Source: Streptomyces fodineus
GTDB lineage: Bacteria; Actinomycetota; Actinomycetes; Streptomycetales; Streptomycetaceae
Direction: 5' to 3'
Assembly (NCBI RefSeq): GCF_001735805.1
Contig: NZ_CP017248.1
Coordinates: forward strand, 3,844,001-3,908,000
DNA: 64,000 nucleotides
The first letter of the stretch is position 1, and each line of letters starts with the position of its first letter. A model generated the notes under the pieces. The model made no database searches. It saw only the letters and a program-made list of their open reading frames with translations, and was not told the DNA's origin. Below, one piece after another: positions 1 to 8,673 of the stretch. Position numbers and translations under genes: made by a program.

Positions 1-1176
1 TTCCTCACCGACCCCAAGGAAATCAACGAGCTTTTCCAGGTGGTCGACGAGGAACTGAAGATGATGGCCCGGATCTGCTCGGAGGGCGGTGTGGTCAAGG
101 GGCCGTTCCTCAAGGAGATGGGCTCTCTGATCCACACCGAGTACCTGCTCGAGGGCCACAGCCGGATGGACAAGATCGACGCCTTCCGCGACTCCATGTT
201 CGCCGCCACGATGATCGGCAGCCCCCTGGAGAACGCGGCGCGGGTCATCCACAAGTACGAGCGGGAGTCCCGCCGTTACTACTCCTCCGCGATCATGGTG
301 CACGGCCTGGACGACTCGGGCGAGGAATACCTGGACAGCGCCATCACCATCCGCACCATGGAGGTCTCCGCGGCGGGCGACGCCCTGCTGCAGAGCGGCT
401 GCAGTGTCGTACGCGACTCCTCCCCGGAGAAGGAGACCAAGGAGGTCCAGGCCAAGATCGCCGGCCTGCTGAAGGCACTGCGGAGCACCGAGCGCACCCA
501 GCCGGTGCTCGACGGGTACGTGGACGACCGCGTGAAAGGCATCCTGCAGTCCCGCAACGCCTATCTGTCCCGGTTCTGGATCGACGACCAGCAGGGCAGC
601 GTGGCGCTCGGCGCGCCCGCGCTGAAGTCCATCCTCATCGTCGACAACGAGGACGAGTTCACCCACATGCTGGGGCACGTCTTCCAGCACCTCGGTCTGG
701 ACGTGACCGTGCGCGACTACGACGACCCCGAGCTGAACCTGTCCGCCGCCGACCTGGTGCTGGTCGGTCCGGGGCCCGGCGACCCGCGCGACCTCACGGA
801 CCCCAAGATGCGCACGGTGCACCGTATCGTCGGCGAACTCCTCGACAAGAAGGCCAAGTTCATCGCCGTGTGCCTCGGGCACCAGGTCGTCTCCAGCCGG
901 CTCGGCATGGAGATCGTCCGGGTCGACCCGCCGTTGCAGGGCGTCCAGCAGCAGGTGGACCTCTTCGGGCAGCACGAACCGGTCGGCTTCTACAACACGT
1001 TCTTCGCCCAGCGCCCCGAGGTGGCGCCGGCCGGGGTGGAGATCGCGGCCATGCCCGACGGCCGGGTCATCGCCCTGCGCTCCGAGAAGTTCTGCACCTT
1101 CCAGTTCCACGTCGAGTCCCTGCTCACCAGCAACTGCGTTTCCATCCTCGGAAGGGCACTCGAATGGCTTCGGTGA
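1..1176 (+). CDS. ADIC synthase, PhzE type (5' truncated by window edge)
   Basis: The reading frame is open from base 1, so the gene begins upstream. The visible 391 residues hold the end of a chorismate-binding (anthranilate synthase I-like) domain, including GGVVKGPFLKEM and HTEYLLEGHS, then a linker and a class I glutamine amidotransferase domain from about residue 200. The amidotransferase nucleophile Cys is in AVCLGHQV (about residue 291 of the fragment) and the His/Glu pair is in FHVES (about 370-372). Fusion of both domains in one chain, in this order, is the PhzE arrangement; these enzymes turn chorismate and glutamine into 2-amino-2-deoxyisochorismate, a precursor of phenazines, 3-hydroxyanthranilate and benzoxazolinate. 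A fused anthranilate synthase is the alternative, but the motifs read as PhzE. The stop overlaps the next gene by 13 bp. Confidence 0.85.
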   Translation, partial: FLTDPKEINELFQVVDEELKMMARICSEGGVVKGPFLKEMGSLIHTEYLLEGHSRMDKIDAFRDSMFAATMIGSPLENAARVIHKYERESRRYYSSAIMVHGLDDSGEEYLDSAITIRTMEVSAAGDALLQSGCSVVRDSSPEKETKEVQAKIAGLLKALRSTERTQPVLDGYVDDRVKGILQSRNAYLSRFWIDDQQGSVALGAPALKSILIVDNEDEFTHMLGHVFQHLGLDVTVRDYDDPELNLSAADLVLVGPGPGDPRDLTDPKMRTVHRIVGELLDKKAKFIAVCLGHQVVSSRLGMEIVRVDPPLQGVQQQVDLFGQHEPVGFYNTFFAQRPEVAPAGVEIAAMPDGRVIALRSEKFCTFQFHVESLLTSNCVSILGRALEWLR

Positions 1177-2501
1177 ACTTACCTCTGTCCGGCCGGTATT
1201 CGGACCGCCTCCTTTTCATCTCGGGGCTCGCCGCGGACGGCCGGGCCGAGGTGTACAAGTTCGTGGATTTCGCGGCCGGCGCGGTGCACGAGACGCGTAT
1301 TCCCATCGACGAACTCCGCGCCCGTCAGCTCGAGGCGATCGAGACCGGGCTGACCGGGGCGACGCTGCCGTACGGACATACCGCCGCACAGCAACTGCTC
1401 GGCTATTTCCTGCACCCGCACGAATTCGTGCAGACCGCCGCCGGTGATCTCGTCGTCTCCTTCAAACAGGCGCCGTACGTCCGGATCCTCGGCGCCGACG
1501 GCGAGCGCCTGTGGCCCGCACCGCCGGAACTCGCCTTCGACCGGATGCTCAGCTCGACCAACTGCGAGCCGTCCCCCGGGGTCGTGGGCCTGACGGCGGT
1601 GGCGTCCGCCGACCGCTTCGCCCGCTACCGGGGCGAGGACACACTGATCGGCTGCGACCTGCTCACCTATGAACCGGCCACCGGCACCGAACGCCACATC
1701 GCCACGGTGCCGCCGTTCATCCGCGACACCCTCCACCAGCTCCAGTACTCGCCGGCCGGCTACCACGTCGGCGTCGACATGGGCCTGGAGGCGGACATCG
1801 ACGGCCCGGCCGTGAACGGCGCCGAAGGCACCCCCTTCGACGTCACGGCCTACACGCGGGCGCCGTTCCCCCGGTCGGGTTTCTTCGTCCGGGACGCGCA
1901 CACCGGCGCCGTCACCCTCCACACCCCCGAGACCGCCTGCGCGGCACACGCCGAGATCGACCCCGTCGACCCCTCGGTGTTCTACGTCTCCTGCCACAAC
2001 ATCTCCAAGTGGCAGAACAACGTGGTCGTACACGGCCCGGGAGCCCTGGAGAAATACCGCTGGAGCGACGGGGGCCTCACCCGGCTCGGCCGGTTCACCG
2101 ATCCGGGTTTCCTGCGGGTGACCTCACAGGCGCTCTTCGAGCGCGGCGGCGAGACGTTCCTCGCCGTGCCCGCGTTCCCCAACCGCTTCTATCTCTTCGA
2201 CTCCGGCCTGAACGTCGTACGCAGGACCGTGCTGTTCGAGGAGGAGGTGCCCGAGCCGCCGTTCGTGTGCGCCAAGAACACCGCCGCGCCGCTCTACCTC
2301 GCCATCTCCGAGGACACCCGGTACGCGTTCCTGACCGGTGCGAGCGACCTGTTCGTGGTCGATCTCGACGACTGCACCCTGGTGGACCGGGTCCGCTTCT
2401 GCGAGCCCGGCTCGTTCCTCGCCACCGCGCACATCGACCTCGTGACCCGGTCCGCCGCCGTCCGCCGACTCACCCGGGGAGCCGCCCATGAGCCTGCGTG
2501 A
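1164..2501 (+). CDS. Hypothetical protein, possible beta-propeller enzyme, TTA codon at position 6
   Basis: I do not recognise the family. The 445-residue protein has repeated short beta-rich segments ending in patterns such as FFVRDAHTG, YLFDSG and FVVDLDD, which suggests a beta-propeller. No signal peptide or membrane segment is seen. Histidines that could be metal ligands lie at 84/86 (HPHEF), 201, 262 (AHAEIDP), 278 (SCHN) and 423 (TAHID); HAEIDP vaguely recalls carotenoid-oxygenase propellers, but this is only a resemblance. The ATG at 1164 is chosen because GGAAGGG lies 7 bp upstream and it overlaps the end of the ADIC synthase gene, implying coupled translation. Leu6 is encoded by TTA, rare in Streptomyces and read by the bldA tRNA, so expression may be tied to development. 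A role in tailoring the ADIC-derived unit is inferred from position only. Confidence 0.6.
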   Translation: MASVNLPLSGRYSDRLLFISGLAADGRAEVYKFVDFAAGAVHETRIPIDELRARQLEAIETGLTGATLPYGHTAAQQLLGYFLHPHEFVQTAAGDLVVSFKQAPYVRILGADGERLWPAPPELAFDRMLSSTNCEPSPGVVGLTAVASADRFARYRGEDTLIGCDLLTYEPATGTERHIATVPPFIRDTLHQLQYSPAGYHVGVDMGLEADIDGPAVNGAEGTPFDVTAYTRAPFPRSGFFVRDAHTGAVTLHTPETACAAHAEIDPVDPSVFYVSCHNISKWQNNVVVHGPGALEKYRWSDGGLTRLGRFTDPGFLRVTSQALFERGGETFLAVPAFPNRFYLFDSGLNVVRRTVLFEEEVPEPPFVCAKNTAAPLYLAISEDTRYAFLTGASDLFVVDLDDCTLVDRVRFCEPGSFLATAHIDLVTRSAAVRRLTRGAAHEPA

Positions 2502-3576
2502 CCTACCGGTCCGGATCCGGGACAGCGACGAGCCGCGCACCCCCACGGAACTGCTCCTGCAGTCCATCTGGCTGGCCCATCTGCCCGGCAACAGCGTCGG
2601 CGTCCACGAGGACTTCTTCGCCGCGGGCGGCAACTCCCTGGGCGCCGTCCGGGTCGTCGGGGCCGTCCGCCGGCAGTGGGAGGTCCGCCTGCCGCTGTCG
2701 GCGCTGGCCCAGGGCCACACCATCGCCCGGCTCGCGGCGCTCCTGGACGGCGAACAGGATCCGGCGGAGACCGGGCAGCCGTCCTGCCTCGTCCCGCTGC
2801 AGACCGGGACCGGCTCGCCCACGGTGGTCTTCGTCCATCCGCTCGGCGGCGGCGTGCTGTGGTACCGGTTCCTGGCCCGGATGCTGCCGCAGGACGTCCG
2901 CTGTCTCGGCGTCCAGGCGCTCGGGCTGCGCCCGGAGGCCGAGCCGCACCGCGACATCCCGTCCATGGCGGAGCACTACCTCAAGGAGCTGTCCTCCGTC
3001 TGCCCGCCCGGGGAACTGCTGCTGGTGGGCTACTCCTTCGGCGGTCTCGTGGCCTACGAGATGGCCCACCGGCTGGAGCGCGAGGGGTCCCCGCCGCGCG
3101 GTGTGGCCGTGCTCGACGCCGCGGTGCCGGACGGCGACGCGCCGACCACCGGCCGGGCGAGGCTGCTGTGGTCGCTGGTCGGGCACGCTCTCGGTCTCGA
3201 CCTCGACGTCGAGGAACTGGCGTCGCTGCCCGCCGAACAGCTCACCGAGCGGCTCCTGAAGGCGGGGATCGAGCAGGGCGCCCTGCCCGAGGAGCTGGGC
3301 CGGGAGCAACTGGCCCGGCTGGTGGAGATCTATCCGGTCAACGCCGAGGCCGAGCGCGTCTACCGGCTGCCGTCCTACGACGGCCCGGTGGACCTGGTCC
3401 GCGCCGCCGGCGGCCGGGTCGACGAGCGCAGCGTCGCGGCCTGGCGCTCGGCGTGCCCGGGCACGCGGGTGCACGACGTCACCGGTGACCATCTCGACCT
3501 GCTCTCCCGGGAGAACGCCCCGGCGGTGATGGCGGTCCTGGGTGCGGTCTGGTTCGGATCCGGGGATGCGCGCTGA
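2488..3576 (+). CDS. Free-standing carrier protein-thioesterase didomain
   Basis: A 362-residue protein that looks like a detached NRPS termination unit. Residues about 15-90 form a peptidyl carrier domain with GGNSLGAVRV; Ser50 would carry phosphopantetheine. Residues about 105-355 form an alpha/beta-hydrolase thioesterase with the nucleophile in GYSFGG (Ser183) and a C-terminal His in GDHLDLL (about 335). Such domains release or cyclise the finished chain. The ATG overlaps the previous stop by 14 bp, giving a tight ADIC synthase / unknown protein / termination unit operon. Because the NRPS and PKS proteins in this cluster lack a thioesterase, this protein is the probable last station of the assembly line, acting in trans. 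Confidence 0.88.
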   Translation: MSLRDLPVRIRDSDEPRTPTELLLQSIWLAHLPGNSVGVHEDFFAAGGNSLGAVRVVGAVRRQWEVRLPLSALAQGHTIARLAALLDGEQDPAETGQPSCLVPLQTGTGSPTVVFVHPLGGGVLWYRFLARMLPQDVRCLGVQALGLRPEAEPHRDIPSMAEHYLKELSSVCPPGELLLVGYSFGGLVAYEMAHRLEREGSPPRGVAVLDAAVPDGDAPTTGRARLLWSLVGHALGLDLDVEELASLPAEQLTERLLKAGIEQGALPEELGREQLARLVEIYPVNAEAERVYRLPSYDGPVDLVRAAGGRVDERSVAAWRSACPGTRVHDVTGDHLDLLSRENAPAVMAVLGAVWFGSGDAR

Positions 3577-3622
3577 GGACGACGTCCGAGCGGCGGCGGA
3601 GCCGTCCGGCCCGGACGTCCTC
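3575..3622. terminator. Probable bidirectional terminator
   Basis: An interrupted inverted repeat lies between two convergent genes: GAGGAC plus GTCCG on the left arm pair with CGGAC plus GTCCTC on the right arm, with a 3-nt bulge and a GC-rich loop. There is no U tract, which is common for streptomycete terminators. Confidence 0.45.
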
Positions 3623-3631
3623 CCGCGGTGC

Positions 3632-4855
3632 TCAGCCGTCCGCGGCCAGGCTCGGGCGGCGGCGCTGAGCCAGCCGTACGACCGGTCCGACGGCCGTGAC
3701 GACCGCGGCGAAGACGGCCGCCAGGGCCAGCCAGCCGAAGAAGCTCCCGGTCCCCGTGGCCGCGGTGACCATGAGCGGCCCGAGCACCGTCGGCACCGCC
3801 GTGCCCAGCCGGAACGCGCCGCCGTACTGGCCCTGGGCGTCGTCGGGCGCCAGCTCGTAGCGCAGCGACCAGCGGGCGCCCTCGCCCCACATCTCGCCGA
3901 ACGTGAGGACCACCGCGGCCAGGACGAGAACGGCGGCGGCCGGCCACATCGGCAGCCAGCCGGTGGTGCCGATCAGCAGGCAGGCCACCGCGAGCGCGGC
4001 GAAGGCCAGCCGCTCCAGCCGGGCCGCGCCCGCGACGGTGTCGGCGCGGCGGGCGAACCGCACCTGCAGCAGCACGACGAGCAGGGTGTTGACGGCCGTG
4101 AGCCAGGCCGCGAGCGCGCGGGGCGCGTGGGTGCTGGTGACGATCCACAACGGCACGCCGACCAGCAGCACCGTGTCGCCGAGCCGCATCAGGGACGCCA
4201 CCTGGGCCACCAGCAGATACGGCACGTCACGCAGCGCGGCGAACCGGGAGCCCTGCTCCGGCGCGGGCGTGACGCGGGGCACCCGGGGCAGCCGCAGGAA
4301 GATCGCCGCGCCGAGCGCCGTGGCGAGGGCGTGCCCGCCGAGCACCGCGAGATACGCGGCGCGGGTGTTCGCCGCGATGGCCAGGCCCGCGCCGAACACC
4401 CCGAGGGTGAAGCCCGCGTTGAAGGCGCTGCGCAGATAGGCGGAGATCCGCACCCGCTGCTCGCCCTTGAGGACGTGCGCGATCACCGCCTCCCGGCTGA
4501 CGTCCCAGCCCTGCTCGGCCACCGACAGCGCGGTGATCACCGGCAGGAACGTCCAGAAGGAGTCCACGAAGGCCACGGCCACCAGGGTGGCGATGAGCCC
4601 GAGGGCGAAGACGGCCGTGGTCTCCCGGGCACCCATCCGGTCGGCGACCCGGCCGACGACGACGCCCAGCAGCACACCGGTGAGCCCCGCGAGCGACAGA
4701 CCGATCCCGACCTGCCGGGCGCCGAGTCCCACCGACTGGACGAAGTAGACCGGCGCGGCCGACAGATAGAGCCCGAAACCGATGCTTCCCAGAAACGAGC
4801 TGAGCGCCAGCAGACGGCCCGCGCCGGGCGGCGGCAGCAGACGCCGCGGATTCAT
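3632..4855 (-). CDS. MFS transporter
   Basis: A 407-residue polytopic membrane protein with about 12 hydrophobic helices. The loop GRVADRMGAR after the second helix region is the conserved MFS loop 2-3 signature. It probably exports the cluster product or an intermediate, or confers self-resistance. It is transcribed divergently from the NRPS gene and convergently to the carrier-thioesterase gene. The ATG is supported by a strong GGGGGAGGG ribosome site 4 bp upstream. Substrate cannot be predicted from sequence. Confidence 0.85.
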   Translation of the reverse strand: MNPRRLLPPPGAGRLLALSSFLGSIGFGLYLSAAPVYFVQSVGLGARQVGIGLSLAGLTGVLLGVVVGRVADRMGARETTAVFALGLIATLVAVAFVDSFWTFLPVITALSVAEQGWDVSREAVIAHVLKGEQRVRISAYLRSAFNAGFTLGVFGAGLAIAANTRAAYLAVLGGHALATALGAAIFLRLPRVPRVTPAPEQGSRFAALRDVPYLLVAQVASLMRLGDTVLLVGVPLWIVTSTHAPRALAAWLTAVNTLLVVLLQVRFARRADTVAGAARLERLAFAALAVACLLIGTTGWLPMWPAAAVLVLAAVVLTFGEMWGEGARWSLRYELAPDDAQGQYGGAFRLGTAVPTVLGPLMVTAATGTGSFFGWLALAAVFAAVVTAVGPVVRLAQRRRPSLAADG

Positions 4856-4968
4856 AACACCCTCCCCCGCCGATGTTTTTGCCAGGATTCAATCCAGAGG
4901 ATTGTTACCCCGAGCGTCCAGCCACCTCAAGGAAATCCGGGAAAATCTTGACCAGGACAGATGATTTT
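4856..4968. promoter_or_regulatory. Divergent promoter region between MFS exporter and NRPS
   Basis: This 113-bp stretch is noticeably more AT-rich than its surroundings and must drive both the exporter (minus) and the NRPS/PKS genes (plus). It contains a small perfect inverted repeat, GGATT-C-AATCC, at 4885-4895, followed by a related half site (GGATT) at 4909-4913, which could bind a pathway regulator encoded outside the window. I see no convincing -35/-10 pair. Confidence 0.35.
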
Positions 4969-7900
4969 ATGCCGCAATCACCACAGGTCGCTTGGTGTCT
5001 GCCCGCCTCGGAAATACTCGAAATCCGGCCGGAAATCATTGTGGAACGGGCCGTGACGGAGTCGTTCACCCGGCTCGGCGGAACGTCCCTGCGGGCCCTG
5101 CACTTCGCCGCCCTGATGGAGCGTGAGCTACGGCTCGCGGTGCCGCTGGCCTCGCTGCTGAGTGCCGCTCCGCTGGCCGAGGTCATGGCGCGGGCGGTGC
5201 CCGCGGCGGCCCCCGCCCCGGCGCCCACGGGGGCGGGCACCGGGCTGCGCCCGCTGCTGCCCGGCCAGCGCGATCTGCTGTCCGCCGCCGCCACGTTCGG
5301 CGACCGCGCCTACCACCTGCTGTTCAGCGCCGACATCAGCGGCCCGCTCGACCGCGACCGGCTCCTGGCCGGCCTGCGCTGGCTGACGGCACGTCATGAG
5401 GCCCTGCGTACGGTCCTGGTGGAGGGAAAGGGAGAGGGAAACGGAGAGGGACGGGACCAGGTGTCCCGGTATGTGCCGGCCGAGCACGAGCCGCTGGTGA
5501 CCGAGACCGAGCACCTGCCGGCGCCCGGCACCGACCCGGTCACCGCCGTGCACGAGAGGTACGGCCGGCACAGCGACCGGCTGCTGTCCGCCTACGGCCG
5601 GCCGCCCGTGCGCTGGCTGCTGACCACCCTGCCCGGGGAGAACCGCACCCTGGTCACCCTGCTGATCCACCATGTCCTGGCCGACGGCTGGAGCGTGGGG
5701 CTGCTCTGGCGGGAGCTGTTCGCCCACTGGGCCGGCCGGCCGGTCCCGGGCCCGGCCCCGTCCCCGGAGGCGGTCACGGACCGGTGCACACCCGAACTCG
5801 TCGCCCGGCGCGCCGCCCAGCTCGCCGGCGCGCCCACGGTGGTGGAGCTGCCCTCGGACCTGCCCCGGCCGGCGGAGTTCGACGGGGCGGGCGCCCGGCT
5901 GAGGTTCGGGCTGACGGCCGCGGCCCGGACCGGCTGCGACGCGCTCGCGGCCGAGCTGGGCATCACCCGTACGGCGGTGCTGCTCGCCGCGTGGTCGGTG
6001 GTGGTGGCACGCCGTTGCGGCACCACGGACCTGCTGATCGGCGTCCCCGTCGCCGGCCGCTCGCCCGAGCTGCTGGACGTGGCGGCGCTGTGCACCCGCG
6101 TCGTACCGGTGCGGTGCCGCCTCGACGACGACGCGCCCGTACGGGACCATCTGCGCGCGGTCACCGCGGCGCTGGCGGAGGCGGTCGCCGCGCAGGACGT
6201 GCCGCTCTCCCGGCTCGCCGAGGCCCTTCGCGCACACACGGTCCCCGACCGCACACCACTGGTGCAGATCGCCTTCGCCGCGCACGACGAACTGGTCCCC
6301 GGCCGGCTGGCCGCCGGCGAGCTGAGCGCCGGCCTCGCCGAAGGGCACTGCGGCGGCGCCGTCTTCGACGCGATGCTCTACGTCCAGCGCTGGGAGCCGG
6401 AGCCCGTCCTGGCCGTCGAGTACGCCACCTCGCTGCTCGGTCCCGAGGACGCGGACGGGCTCGCCGGCGCGCTGGACGCCGTGCTCACCGAGTTCGCCGC
6501 ACACCCCAAGGCCCTCCTCGGCACCGTCCGGGCGCTGTCCCCCGCCCAGCGGGCCCGGCTGGAGCGATGGGGACGCGGCCCGGCGCTCGCCCCGGAGGCG
6601 GACGACGCCTGGACCCTGTTCGAGCGCACCGCCGCGCACAGCCCCGACGCCGTCGCGGTACGCGCCGAACAGGACGGCGTCCTGCGGGAGTTGACGTACG
6701 GTCGGCTGAAGTCGGCCGCCGAGGCACAGGCGGCGGCCCTGAGCGCGGCCGGGGTCGGACCCGGCGGGCGGGTCGTGCTGGAGCTGGAGCGGTCGGCGGA
6801 GGAGATCGTGTGCGTCCTGGCCGTACTACGCCTCGGCGCGAGCTACACCGCCCTGGGCGGCTCCACCGCCCCGGAATACCGCGCCCGGCTGCTGGCCAGA
6901 CTGCACCCGGCCGCCATCATCACCACGGCGCCGAACGGGACATCTCCGACAGCACCGAACGGGACGCCTGCCACGACACCGGACGGGACGCCCCAGGCCA
7001 CGCCAGGCGGGATGCCGTCCGGCGCGCCGGAGGGGATGCCTTCCGCGGCCGACACCGCCGGACCGAACGGAACACCGCCCACCACACCAGCCGAGACACC
7101 CCACACCACGCCAGACGGGACGCCTCCCACCACGCCGGACGGGACACCTCCCGCCGCCGACACCGCCGTGTCGGACACGGCCCGCGTCGTCGGTGCCGCC
7201 GTATCGGCTCCGGTGCCGTCCGCCGCGTCCTGCCCCGTGCTCGCCCCGCTCTCCCCCTGGGAGGCGCACCGGGCGGTCCGGGAGCCGGCCGTGCACCGGG
7301 TCGTGCCGGAGGGCGAGGCGTACGTCGTGTTCACCTCGGGGTCCACCGGTGAACCCAAGGGGGTGCGGGTGCCGCACCGGGGGATCGTGCGGCTCACCCG
7401 GGACGCGCCGTGCGTGTCGGCGGGCCCGGGTGAGCGGGTTCTGCGGCTGGCGCCGCTGGCCTTCGACGCCGCCACGCTGGAGATCTTCGCGCCGCTCACC
7501 ATGGGCGGCACCATCGAGGTCTGCCCGCCCGGAACCCCCTCCGCCGCGCAGGTCGCCGACGTGCTGCGGGGGCGCGGCGTCACGGTCGTATGGCTGACGG
7601 CCGGGCTGTTCGGACTCGTGGCCGCCTACCGGCCCGACGCCTTCGACGGGGTACGTCATCTGCTCACCGGCGGTGACGTGGTGCCGCCGGAGGCGGTGCG
7701 CCGGGTGCTGGAGCGCTGCCCGGCGCTGCGGATCAGCAACGGCTACGGCCCCACCGAGAACACCACCTTCACCACCGTCCACCACCTCACCGGGCCCGCC
7801 GAGGCCGAAGGACCGCTGCCCATCGGCCGGCCGATCGCCGGCACCACCGTCGAGGTGCTGGACCCGGACGGCCGTCCGGTGCCGCCCGGCGCGGTCGGTG

Positions 7901-8673
7901 AACTCCACACCGGCGGCGCCGGGCTGGCCCTGGACTACCTCGACGATCCGGCCCGCACCGACGCCGCCCACACCAAGTCCCCCACCACCGGCGAACGCCT
8001 GTACCGCACCGGTGACCTGGTCCGCTGGGACGCCGCCGGACGGCTGCGGTTCGTGGGCCGCCGTGACCTCCAGGTCAAGATCGCGGGCCGGCGGGTCGAA
8101 CCGGCCGCCGTGACCCGGCTGCTGCTGGACCAGCCAGGAGTGCGCGACGGTGTCGTCCTGGTCACCGGGAGCGGACCCGCCGACCGGCGGCTGCTGGCGG
8201 CCCTCGTCCCCCGCGACGGCGCCGGGCCCGGCCTGCTGGACGCGGTGCGGGCGGCGCTGAGCCGGGCCCTGCCGTCGTACAGCGTCCCGTCCCTGTGGGT
8301 GGTGACCGGCGAACTGCCGCTGACCGCCAACGGCAAGCACGACACGGCCGCCCTGCTGGCCCTCGCGACCGGAACCCCGCGGGCGGCCCCGCGGCCGGAC
8401 GAGCCGGACCCCGCGGACGGCCAGGACGACCTGGAGGAGCTGGTGCGCGGGGTGTGGGCCGGTGTCCTCGGCCTGGACGACATCGAACCGGACGAGACCT
8501 TCTTCGAGGCCGGCGGCGACTCCCTCCAGCTCGCCCGGGTACGCACCGAACTCCGGCGCGCCCTGCCCACGGTGAGCGTCTCCCTGGTCGACCTCTACCG
8601 GCATCCGACCATCCGCGACATGGCCGGTCATCTGCGCGGGCGCGGCGCCGGACGGGAGGCGCACCGTGGCTGA
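4969..8673 (+). CDS. NRPS: short carrier-C-A-carrier, with repeat insert in A domain
   Basis: A 1234-residue synthetase. The N terminus is a carrier domain with LGGTSLRA (Ser40) in which helix 1 looks shortened. A condensation domain follows, with the catalytic motif HHVLADG (His234/His235). The adenylation domain spans about residues 545-1125, with the A3 loop VFTSGSTGEPKG at about 787 and the catalytic Lys1123 in TANGK. A second carrier (GGDSLQ, Ser1185) ends the protein. Aligning by eye to GrsA gives the pocket code D-A-L-W-L-G-G-T-F-K, closest to valine-type codes I remember, so a small branched amino acid is a guess. About 80 residues of 8-residue repeats interrupt the A domain (see repeat entry). 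The ATG at 4969 follows AGGACAG; upstream in-frame ATG codons would run into the promoter. The stop overlaps the PKS GTG by 8 bp. Confidence 0.92.
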   Translation: MPQSPQVAWCLPASEILEIRPEIIVERAVTESFTRLGGTSLRALHFAALMERELRLAVPLASLLSAAPLAEVMARAVPAAAPAPAPTGAGTGLRPLLPGQRDLLSAAATFGDRAYHLLFSADISGPLDRDRLLAGLRWLTARHEALRTVLVEGKGEGNGEGRDQVSRYVPAEHEPLVTETEHLPAPGTDPVTAVHERYGRHSDRLLSAYGRPPVRWLLTTLPGENRTLVTLLIHHVLADGWSVGLLWRELFAHWAGRPVPGPAPSPEAVTDRCTPELVARRAAQLAGAPTVVELPSDLPRPAEFDGAGARLRFGLTAAARTGCDALAAELGITRTAVLLAAWSVVVARRCGTTDLLIGVPVAGRSPELLDVAALCTRVVPVRCRLDDDAPVRDHLRAVTAALAEAVAAQDVPLSRLAEALRAHTVPDRTPLVQIAFAAHDELVPGRLAAGELSAGLAEGHCGGAVFDAMLYVQRWEPEPVLAVEYATSLLGPEDADGLAGALDAVLTEFAAHPKALLGTVRALSPAQRARLERWGRGPALAPEADDAWTLFERTAAHSPDAVAVRAEQDGVLRELTYGRLKSAAEAQAAALSAAGVGPGGRVVLELERSAEEIVCVLAVLRLGASYTALGGSTAPEYRARLLARLHPAAIITTAPNGTSPTAPNGTPATTPDGTPQATPGGMPSGAPEGMPSAADTAGPNGTPPTTPAETPHTTPDGTPPTTPDGTPPAADTAVSDTARVVGAAVSAPVPSAASCPVLAPLSPWEAHRAVREPAVHRVVPEGEAYVVFTSGSTGEPKGVRVPHRGIVRLTRDAPCVSAGPGERVLRLAPLAFDAATLEIFAPLTMGGTIEVCPPGTPSAAQVADVLRGRGVTVVWLTAGLFGLVAAYRPDAFDGVRHLLTGGDVVPPEAVRRVLERCPALRISNGYGPTENTTFTTVHHLTGPAEAEGPLPIGRPIAGTTVEVLDPDGRPVPPGAVGELHTGGAGLALDYLDDPARTDAAHTKSPTTGERLYRTGDLVRWDAAGRLRFVGRRDLQVKIAGRRVEPAAVTRLLLDQPGVRDGVVLVTGSGPADRRLLAALVPRDGAGPGLLDAVRAALSRALPSYSVPSLWVVTGELPLTANGKHDTAALLALATGTPRAAPRPDEPDPADGQDDLEELVRGVWAGVLGLDDIEPDETFFEAGGDSLQLARVRTELRRALPTVSVSLVDLYRHPTIRDMAGHLRGRGAGREAHRG
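6928..7168 (+). repeat. 24-bp tandem repeats inside the NRPS A domain
   Basis: About nine imperfect 24-bp units encode the 8-residue pattern (T/A)P(N/D)GTPPT, with variants such as TPGGMPSG and TPAETPHT, at protein residues about 654-733. The block lies between the A2 region (ending HPAAIITT) and the A3 ATP-binding loop. Ordinary A domains have no insertion of this kind here. The units stay in frame, so the protein remains intact. Confidence 0.85.

Noticed and set aside
3542..4951. A 469-codon plus-strand frame opposite the first MFS gene.
   Set aside because: Highly charged, Gly/Arg/Gln-rich translation without hydrophobic core; antisense to a clear membrane transporter.
6928..7168. CRISPR array.
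   Set aside because: The 24-bp repeats are contiguous without spacers and stay in the reading frame of the NRPS.
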